Positions 58,544 through 64,000 of a stretch of 64,000 nucleotides of DNA are shown here, in pieces (the stretch's first letter is position 1; each line of letters begins with the position of its first letter). Position numbers and translations under genes: made by a program. A model generated the notes under the pieces. It did not search any database. It saw only the letters and a list, made by a program, of their open reading frames with translations, and was not told where the DNA came from. Source of the DNA: Streptomyces bikiniensis (GTDB taxonomy: Bacteria > Actinomycetota > Actinomycetes > Streptomycetales > Streptomycetaceae); assembly GCA_000716465.1 (NCBI GenBank), contig JNWL01000029.1, positions 1 through 64,000 of the forward strand, read 5' to 3'.

Positions 58544-59635
58544 TCAGGCCCCGCAGCAGTCCGGTTCGAGGCCGGACGGGAGGCGTTCGCCGCCGAAGAC
58601 GGCGACCGTGGCCTCCTCGCCGCCGAGCGCGGCCACCGCGAGCAGCAGGGACCCGGCGGTCCAGCTCGTCTGCTCCTCGGGCCACATCGCCTTGTCGGCC
58701 TCGGTGGCGCCCTCGAAGACGTACCCCGTCCAGTACATGCCGTTCGCGGCCCGCAGGTGCTGGATGTCCTGGAGGATGGTGAGGGCCCGGTCGGACTCGC
58801 CCACCGCCCAGAGGGCGAGGGCGAGTTCGCAGCTCTCGCCGCCGGTGACCCACGGGTTGGGGACCACGCAGCGCACGCCGAGGCCGGGCACGACGAACGC
58901 GTCCCAGGACGCGTCGATCCGGGCCTTCGCCTCCTCGCCGGTGACCGCGCCGCCGAGGACCGGGTAGTACCAGTCCATCGAGTAGCGGGACTTGTCGAGG
59001 AAGCGCTCGGGGTGGCGGCGGATCGCGTGGCCGAGGGCCCCGGCCGCCAGCTCCCAGTCCGGCTGCGGCTCCTCGCGGGCCTCGGCGATCGCGAGGGCGC
59101 AGCGCAGGGCCTGGTGGATCGAGGAGCTGCCGGTGAGGAGGGCGTCGGCGACGGGCTCGCCGGACGGCTCGCGCTTCCAGCCGATCTGGCCGCCGGGCTG
59201 CTGGAGCCCGAGGACGAACTCGACGGCGGCGTAGACGACGGGCCACATCCGGTCGAGGAAGGCGTCGTCGCCGGTGGCGAGGTGGTGGTGCCAGACGCCG
59301 ACGGCGACGTACGCGGTGAAGTTGGTCTCCCGGCCCCGGTCGGTGACCCGCTCCGGGTCGCCGTCGTGGTAGGCCGCGTACCAGGAGCCGTCGCCGTTCT
59401 GGTGCCGGGCGAGCCACTCGTAGGCGCGGGCGGCGGCGGCGTGCTCGCCGGCCGCGTCCAGGGCCATGGCGGCCTCGACGTGGTCCCAGGGGTCGAGGTG
59501 GTGGCCGCGGAACCAGGGGATGGCGCCGTCCTCGCGCTGGACGGCGAGTATCCCGGCGACGGTCTCGGCGGCCTGCTCGGCGGTGAGGACGCCGGGCAGG
59601 ACCAGGTGTTCCGCGATCCGCTCGGGGCTCGTCAC
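58544..59635 (-). CDS. Alpha/alpha-toroid protein (prenyltransferase/glucoamylase-like fold), third gene of a GT operon
   Basis: 363 residues, cytoplasmic, built from helical hairpins with repeated turns such as QREDGAIPWFRGHHLDPWD, LARHQNGDGSWYAAYHDGD, LGLQQPGGQIGWKREPSGE and SRYSMDWYYPVLGGAVTGE. The QxxDGxW-type turns are shared by squalene-cyclase-like and glycoside-processing toroids. An early Asp-rich HLDPWDHVEAA and a later Glu may serve catalysis. GTG 59635 overlaps the methyltransferase stop (gtga). With a glycosyltransferase and methyltransferase in the same operon, a role in making or trimming a glycoconjugate is likelier than terpene cyclisation. The tail ends in a Cys pair (DCCGA). 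Confidence 0.8.
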   Translation of the reverse strand: MTSPERIAEHLVLPGVLTAEQAAETVAGILAVQREDGAIPWFRGHHLDPWDHVEAAMALDAAGEHAAAARAYEWLARHQNGDGSWYAAYHDGDPERVTDRGRETNFTAYVAVGVWHHHLATGDDAFLDRMWPVVYAAVEFVLGLQQPGGQIGWKREPSGEPVADALLTGSSSIHQALRCALAIAEAREEPQPDWELAAGALGHAIRRHPERFLDKSRYSMDWYYPVLGGAVTGEEAKARIDASWDAFVVPGLGVRCVVPNPWVTGGESCELALALWAVGESDRALTILQDIQHLRAANGMYWTGYVFEGATEADKAMWPEEQTSWTAGSLLLAVAALGGEEATVAVFGGERLPSGLEPDCCGA

Positions 59636-60366
59636 GCGGCATCGGCCTTCGGGAGGTGCGGCTTGGTCGCGTACGCCACGAAGCTCTTGCCGACGACCGG
59701 GTTGAGCAGCTGCTCGGCGACCCGGGTCAGGGCGGGCTTCTTCATGATGTCCCAGACCAGGAGCTTGTGGTACGCCCGGACCGGCAGCGCCTTGTCGTTG
59801 TCGACGCCGAAGGCGCACTTGAGCCACCAGTACGGCGAGTGCAGCGCGTGCGCGTGGTGGGTGCCGTACGGCTTGAGGCCGGCCTGCCGGATCTTGCCGA
59901 GGAGTTCGTCGGCCCTGTAGATGCGGATGTGGCCGCCCTCGACCTCGTGGTACGCGTCGGAGAGCGCCCAGCAGACCTTCTCGGGGCCGTAGCGGGGGAC
60001 GGTGACGGCGATCCGGCCGCCCGGCTTGAGGACGCGGACCATCTCGGCGAGGACGCCCTTGTCGTCCGGGATGTGCTCCATGACCTCGGAGATGATGACG
60101 ACGTCGAAGGACTCGTCGGGAAAGGGCAGGTTGAGGGCGTCGCCCTCCATCGCGGTGGCGGTCGCGCCGGCGGGGGCCTCCCCGGCCTCCTCCATGGCCG
60201 CGAACCACTTGGCGACCTCGCGGATCTCCTCGGCGTTCCGGTCGAGGGCCACGACCCGGGCGCCGCGCCGGTAGCACTCGAAGGCGTGCCGGCCCGCACC
60301 GCAGCCCAGATCGAGCACGCGGTCGCCGGGGGCGAGCGGGAAGCGGGTGAAGTCGACGGTCAGCAC
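59632..60366 (-). CDS. Class I SAM-dependent methyltransferase
   Basis: 244 residues. Motif I GDRVLDLGCGAGRHAFECYR (near residue 14), acidic motif ARVVALDRNAEEIREVAKW, then AMEGDALNLPFPDESFDVVI and MVRVLKPGGRIAVTVPRYG. The Methyltransf_11 type fits small-molecule or glycan O-methylation. It is the middle gene of a glycosyltransferase/methyltransferase/toroid operon: its stop overlaps the next start by four bases, and it follows the glycosyltransferase by 100 bases. ATG 60366. Confidence 0.9.
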   Translation of the reverse strand: MLTVDFTRFPLAPGDRVLDLGCGAGRHAFECYRRGARVVALDRNAEEIREVAKWFAAMEEAGEAPAGATATAMEGDALNLPFPDESFDVVIISEVMEHIPDDKGVLAEMVRVLKPGGRIAVTVPRYGPEKVCWALSDAYHEVEGGHIRIYRADELLGKIRQAGLKPYGTHHAHALHSPYWWLKCAFGVDNDKALPVRAYHKLLVWDIMKKPALTRVAEQLLNPVVGKSFVAYATKPHLPKADAA

Positions 60367-60466
60367 GAGGGCCTGCCTTCGCGGTCGGGACGGGGGCGGT
60401 GCGGGTGGGGGTCGTTCGGGTGGTGCGGGCGGGGGTTCCCCGGGTCGTGCGGGTGCGCGGTCCCGG

Positions 60467-61834
60467 TCACCGGCGGGGGCCTGGCGAGGCGGCGCCCCGG
60501 CGGGCGATCGCCTCGCGGTACAGCTCGGCCGTGCCCTGGGCCGCGCGGGCCCAGGTGAAGCGGTCGAGGACCCGGGCGCGTCCGGCGGCGCCGAGCCGGG
60601 CGCGCAGCTCGGGGTCGCCGAGGACCCGGCCGAGGGCGGCGGCGAGGGCGCCCGCGTCGCCGGGCGGCACCGCGAGGCAGGTCTCGCCGTCCGGGCCCGC
60701 GACCTCGGGGATCGCGCCGCCGGTGGTGGCGACGAGCGGGGTGCCGGTGGCCATGGCCTCGGCGGCGGGCAGCGAGAACCCCTCGTACAGCGAGGGCACG
60801 CAGGAGACCTGGGCGGAGCGGACGAGGTCGACGAGCTCGGCGTCGGTGATGCCCTTCACGAACTCGACGGCGCCTTCGAGGCCGTACCGCTCGATGGCCC
60901 GGGCGACCGGGCCGTCCTCGGCCCGCTTGCCGACGACGACGAGGTGCGCGTCGGGGTTCTCGGTGCGGAGCTTGGCGAGCGCCTCGATCAGGTGGACCAG
61001 GCCCTTGAGGGGGACGTCGGCGCTGGAGGTGGTGACGATCCGGCCGGGGACCTCGGCGACCGAGGGGTCCGGGGACCAGAGGTCGGTGTCGGCGCCGATG
61101 TGGACGACCCGGATGCGGTCCTCGCGTACGCCGAGGTGCTCGACGATCTCCTGGCGGGAGGTGCCGGAGACGGTGAGCACGGACGGCAGGCGGCGGGCGA
61201 CCCGCTTCTGCATGGTGGTGAAGGCGTACCAGCGGCGGACCGAGAGGCGGCGCTTCCAGCCGTCGGCGGCGGCGAGTTCGAGGCCGCGGTCGACGGTGAT
61301 GGGGTGGTGGATCGTGGTGACCAGGGGGGCGCCGAGCGCGCGGGGGCCGCCGAGGAGTCCGTACCCGAGGGTCTGGTTGTCGTGGACGACGTCGAAGTCG
61401 CCGCGGCGGGCGGCGAGCATGCGGCGGGCCCGCAGGGAGAAGGTGAGCGGCTCGGGGAAGCCGCCGGTCCACATGGTGGCGACTTCGAGGGCGTCGATCC
61501 AGTCGCGGTACTCGTCGCGCTTCGGGGTCCGGAAGGGGTCCGGGGACCGGTAGAGGTCGAGGCTGGCGATCTCGGTGAGCGGCACGCCCTCGTCGAGGGT
61601 CGGGTACGGCTGGGAGCCGATGACCTCGACGGTGTGGCCGAGGCGGGCCAGTTCGCGGGAGAGGTGCCGGACGTAGACGCCCTGGCCTCCGCAGAAGGGG
61701 TTCCCCTTGTACGTGAGGAGAGCGATCCGCAACGTGGGGGTCCCCCCTGTTCGAGCACGGTCGAGAACTCGGGGGATGTCACCGGGGTCGGTGACGCCCT
61801 GTCGGGGGCCTGCCTCTACGGCCTCGGCGGTCAT
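60467..61834 (-). CDS. Glycosyltransferase family 4
   Basis: 455 residues of GT-B fold. The N-domain begins RIALLTYKGNPFCGGQGVYV (acceptor side, Gly-rich) and the C-domain contains IVTTSSADVPLKGLVHLIEA, then VPSLYEGFSLPAAEAMATGT, the EX7E donor-sugar motif. Such enzymes transfer glucose, mannose or GlcNAc with retention. ATG 61834 gives a 35-residue leader before the first strand; GAAGGGGG lies upstream. It leads an operon with a methyltransferase and an alpha/alpha-toroid protein. A KstR-type site lies 55 bases upstream. Confidence 0.92.
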   Translation of the reverse strand: MTAEAVEAGPRQGVTDPGDIPRVLDRARTGGTPTLRIALLTYKGNPFCGGQGVYVRHLSRELARLGHTVEVIGSQPYPTLDEGVPLTEIASLDLYRSPDPFRTPKRDEYRDWIDALEVATMWTGGFPEPLTFSLRARRMLAARRGDFDVVHDNQTLGYGLLGGPRALGAPLVTTIHHPITVDRGLELAAADGWKRRLSVRRWYAFTTMQKRVARRLPSVLTVSGTSRQEIVEHLGVREDRIRVVHIGADTDLWSPDPSVAEVPGRIVTTSSADVPLKGLVHLIEALAKLRTENPDAHLVVVGKRAEDGPVARAIERYGLEGAVEFVKGITDAELVDLVRSAQVSCVPSLYEGFSLPAAEAMATGTPLVATTGGAIPEVAGPDGETCLAVPPGDAGALAAALGRVLGDPELRARLGAAGRARVLDRFTWARAAQGTAELYREAIARRGAASPGPRR

Positions 61835-61888
61835 GCGCGGCCCCCTTCGAGCGTGCGTTTCGCCGGAGCGTAACCGCTGGCGTTAATC

Positions 61889-61902
61889 TAGAACAAGTTA
61901 CA
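61889..61902. promoter_or_regulatory. KstR-type operator between the GT operon and the TetR gene
   Basis: tagaacaagttaca fits TnnAACnnGTTnnA exactly. It sits in the divergent gap, 55 bases from the glycosyltransferase start and 205 from the KstR-like regulator start at 62107, well placed to control the operon and possibly the regulator. Confidence 0.7.
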
Positions 61903-62106
61903 GACTCGCCCGTCGACCGGCCGTTCCCGGCCGCCGCCCGACCCTTGCCGGGCCGTCGTCCGATCCTTGCCGGGCCGTCGTCCGGCCGTCCGGGAAGGAC
62001 AGAATCTACCGGCAGGTAGCGCCGCGGTGAGATCCGGAGCGGGTGATTCGCGCCACGGCGGCGGCGCCGCCATACTGTCGCTCCCCACCGCACGGAACGG
62101 GACCCC

Positions 62107-62736
62107 ATGACCGCAGAGAACAGAGCGGAGCACGGCACAGGCCACGCCCTCGGCCACGGCACCGCCGTACCCCTCACGGAGCGCCAGGAGGCGCGGCGGC
62201 GGCGCATCCTGGACGCCAGCACGCGGCTCGCCTCGCGGGGCGGGTTCGACGCCGTGCAGATGCGGGAGGTGGCCGAGGAGGCGGGCGTGGCCCTGGGCAC
62301 GCTGTACCGCTACTTCCCGTCCAAGATCCACCTGCTCGTCGCGGTGATGCAGGACCAGCTCCGGCACCTGCACACCACGCTGCGGAAGCGGCCCCCGGCG
62401 GGCGCGGACCCGGCGGAGCGGGTCGCGGAGACCCTGATGCGGGCCTTCCGGGCGCTCCAGCGGGAACCGCAGCTGGCCGACGCGATGGTGCGGGCGCTGA
62501 TCTTCGCGGACCGGGGGGCGAGCGCCGAGGTGGACGAGGTCTCCCGGCTGACGACCGCGATCATCCTGGACGCGATGGGGACCGGACAGCCGACGCCGGA
62601 GCGGCTGTCGGCGGTCCGGGTGATCGAGCACACCTGGCACTCGGCCCTGATCACCTGGCTGTCGGGGCGGTCCTCGATCGCCCAGGTGAAGGTCGACATC
62701 GAGACGGTGTGCCGGCTGATCGGGGGTTCGGCCTGA
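62107..62736 (+). CDS. TetR family regulator, KstR-like
   Basis: 209 residues. The segment RRRILDASTRLASRGGFDAV, QMREVAEEAGVALGTLYRYF and PSKIHLLVAVMQDQLRHL closely follows mycobacterial KstR (RRKRILDATMAIASKGGYEA, then VQMRAV...LYRYFPSKVHLLVSAL, from memory), the repressor of sterol catabolism. The middle EPQLADAMVRALIFAD and the end SALITWLSGRSSIAQVKVDI also correspond. In Streptomyces it may sense acyl-CoA thioesters. The KstR-type palindrome in its divergent promoter supports the assignment. ATG 62107. Confidence 0.88.
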   Translation: MTAENRAEHGTGHALGHGTAVPLTERQEARRRRILDASTRLASRGGFDAVQMREVAEEAGVALGTLYRYFPSKIHLLVAVMQDQLRHLHTTLRKRPPAGADPAERVAETLMRAFRALQREPQLADAMVRALIFADRGASAEVDEVSRLTTAIILDAMGTGQPTPERLSAVRVIEHTWHSALITWLSGRSSIAQVKVDIETVCRLIGGSA

Positions 62737-62764
62737 TCGGGACCCTGGTCTGATCCGGCTTCGG

Positions 62765-63340
62765 CTACTGCCCGTCGGTCCCACCCTCGGGGATCCGGAC
62801 GCGGGAGCGGATCTCGTCGACGCAGGCCTTGTCGGCGGCCGACACGCTGATCTGTCCCGTGTCGAAGCCCCGGAACTCCGCCGTCAGGGTCCAGCCCCGC
62901 TTCGTGAAGATCTTCTGGGCGATCCGGACCGTCCCGTTCTCGTCCTTGCGCTCGGGCGCCTCCCCCGACGGCTGCCAGCCGCGTTCGCGCAGCTCGCCGA
63001 CCACCGCCTCGTACCGGCCGAAGTCGACCTTCTCGTCCTCCGTCCCGTAACCGTGGTAACCGGCCCCGCACCGGGCCGCGGTCATCTTCGCCCAGTCCGG
63101 ATCGTCGGCCGGGGCCCCCGCGTCCGCGGCCGCCGCCTCGATGTCCGCCTGGGCCGAGGCCTTCGTGACCGGACCGGTGTCCTCGGCCCGGGGCGTCGCC
63201 GAGGGGGCGGCGGACGCCCCGCCCCGCTTCCCCCCGCCGTCCGTCCCGCCGTCGCCCGTGCCGCAGCCCGCGGCGCCGAGCACCACGGCCATGACCACGG
63301 CCGCCCGGACCGCCGTCCCCTTGCGCATCCTCTTCCCCAC
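62765..63340 (-). CDS. Lipoprotein of unknown function
   Basis: 191 residues from GTG 63340 (VGKRMRKGTAVRAAVV), or 187 from ATG 63328. Lipobox LGAAGC near residue 26, a Gly/Asp-rich tether, then a compact domain with two Cys (AARCGAGYHGYG; DKACVDEIRSRV) and alternating strands (FTKRGWTLTAEFRGFDTGQI). Its end lies 28 bases after the KstR-like gene's stop, converging. No family is recognised. GGGGGACAAGG before the GTG favours the longer form. Confidence 0.75.
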   Translation of the reverse strand: MGKRMRKGTAVRAAVVMAVVLGAAGCGTGDGGTDGGGKRGGASAAPSATPRAEDTGPVTKASAQADIEAAAADAGAPADDPDWAKMTAARCGAGYHGYGTEDEKVDFGRYEAVVGELRERGWQPSGEAPERKDENGTVRIAQKIFTKRGWTLTAEFRGFDTGQISVSAADKACVDEIRSRVRIPEGGTDGQ

Positions 63341-63509
63341 CCCTTGTCCCCCACCCCTGTCGATCGCCACCGGACGGTGATCGTCCGGCGGCGGTCGCAG
63401 GAGTTTCGCACAGGGCCGGACGTGACGGCCCGTCCGTTTCCGCGGGCCGGTGCGAGGCCGCTCACACCCACCGTGAGCAGCGCGTACGGGCCGGTACAGT
63501 AAGCGGGTC

Positions 63510-63620
63510 GTCATCATGCCCGTACGGGGGGAAACCGGTGGAAATCCGGTACTGACCCGCAGCCGTTAACCGCCTTGGGGTGGTAAGTCGGAATGCCCCG
63601 GACGGGACGTGACCGCCGGC
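63510..63620 (+). promoter_or_regulatory. Cobalamin (B12) riboswitch
   Basis: The conserved core gggggaaaccggtggaaatc (from about 63526), then ccggtactgacccgcagccg and ttaacc, followed by the B12-box-like agtcggaatgcc near 63586, follows the adenosylcobalamin aptamer pattern GGGAA..GGTG.AA.TCC....CTG.CCCGC. It lies 70-180 bases before the secreted protein at 63691. B12 binding normally shuts the downstream gene. Exact ends are estimates. Confidence 0.85.
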
Positions 63621-63690
63621 ACCGTCGAGGAATACGGAGCCGGAGCCCGGTGCCCGAGGCGTGCCGTGCCCGGCCGCAGGAGAGGGCCCC

Positions 63691-64000
63691 ATGAACACCG
63701 TCCGCCGCGCCGCCGCCACCGCGCTCGCCGCCGTCGCCGTACTCGGCACCGGAGCAGCCGGGCCGGCCACCGCCGCCCCCTCCCCGACCCCTTCCGCCGG
63801 GAAGCTCCCGGCCGGTCTGTACGGCACGAAGGACCCGACGTACGACGGCGTCTGGCGCCAGTCGCTCTCCTTCCTCGCCCAGCGCGCCACCGGCTACCAG
63901 CCCGCCGACCAGGCCGTGGAGTGGCTGCTCGGCCAGCAGTGCGAGGACGGCGCCTTCCCCTCCTACCGCGCGGACGCCGCGAAGCCCTGCGACGCGAAGA
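63691..64000 (+). CDS. Secreted alpha/alpha-barrel protein, prenyltransferase-repeat type (C-terminus beyond right edge)
   Basis: 103 residues visible. A signal peptide with basic start and hydrophobic core (TVRRAAATALAAVAVLGTGA, cleavage near AAP) is followed by LYGTKDPTYDGVWRQSLSFL and then QAVEWLLGQQCEDGAFPSYR, the QxxDGxF turn of squalene-cyclase-like repeats. ATG 63691 has AGGAGAG upstream. Its place after a B12 riboswitch predicts a B12-related role. Vertebrate intrinsic factor and transcobalamin share this barrel, so an extracellular B12-binding protein is a plausible, untested reading. The end is cut off. Confidence 0.82.
   Translation, partial: MNTVRRAAATALAAVAVLGTGAAGPATAAPSPTPSAGKLPAGLYGTKDPTYDGVWRQSLSFLAQRATGYQPADQAVEWLLGQQCEDGAFPSYRADAAKPCDAK

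Noticed and set aside
58544..59635. Terpene cyclase for the prenyltransferase-like protein in the GT operon
   Set aside because: The repeats resemble cyclases, but the DCTAE or DxDD active-site motifs were not found and the operon contains sugar-related enzymes.
1..64000. tRNA, rRNA or replication origin
   Set aside because: No cloverleaf with a GTTCGAATC-type T arm, no rRNA segments and no DnaA-box cluster were recognised while reading; a tRNA scan would settle it.

Overview
The window is a very GC-rich stretch of actinobacterial chromosome, almost certainly from a Streptomyces. Coding frames have near-total G/C at third positions and GTG or TTG starts are common. Several gene sets are typical of that genus: a SARP/AfsR-type activator, an XRE/DUF397/ATPase triplet, a DUF6087 protein, an MT0933-type small antitoxin, a fused RNase HI/phosphatase with its zinc-ribbon and Nif3 neighbours, and a Hint-bearing polymorphic toxin. 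Both ends are cut inside genes: the SARP regulator on the left and a secreted protein behind a cobalamin riboswitch on the right.

Layout. 1-23 kb is mostly housekeeping and stress functions: a SARP/NB-ARC regulator, an M50 protease, an F420-dependent NADP reductase, MFS exporters, methionine aminopeptidase, a heme oxygenase behind an iron box, a PhzF protein, an FTR1-like permease with a lipoprotein, a prim-pol-like protein, TetR regulators, DDAH, an Rsm22-type methyltransferase, a Bcr/CflA exporter, an oxidoreductase, a Tat-exported PhoD and an SDR.

23-27 kb is an accessory island ending at the RNase P RNA gene rnpB. It holds a Fic toxin with a two-domain antitoxin (helix-turn-helix plus a VbhA-like inhibitory segment), an IS630-type transposase remnant, a truncated XRE regulator, small Streptomyces genes, and a 25-bp exact copy of the rnpB 3' end 1.34 kb from the real one. 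That copy looks like an attachment-site duplication left by an integrative element.

27-44 kb returns to core genes: a MerR regulator with a probably leaderless promoter, an RNB-domain RNase, YaaA, KDPG aldolase, the RNase HI/zinc-ribbon/Nif3 operon, a MaoC-type hydratase broken by an in-frame amber codon, a response regulator without an adjacent kinase, a frameshifted alpha/beta hydrolase, an AraC regulator and another MFS exporter. 44-50 kb is a contact- or secretion-type toxin of 1642 residues with a candidate immunity gene downstream. 51-53 kb is a WhiJ/AbaA-like regulatory triplet. 53-58 kb encodes envelope proteins, including an amidase. 58-62.7 kb is a glycosyltransferase/methyltransferase/alpha-alpha-toroid operon divergent from a KstR-like TetR regulator, with a KstR-type palindrome between them; a second such palindrome lies before the broken MaoC gene. 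The right edge is a B12 riboswitch followed by the start of a secreted alpha/alpha-barrel protein.

All functional calls come from reading the sequence and from knowledge of the families. No database search was run.
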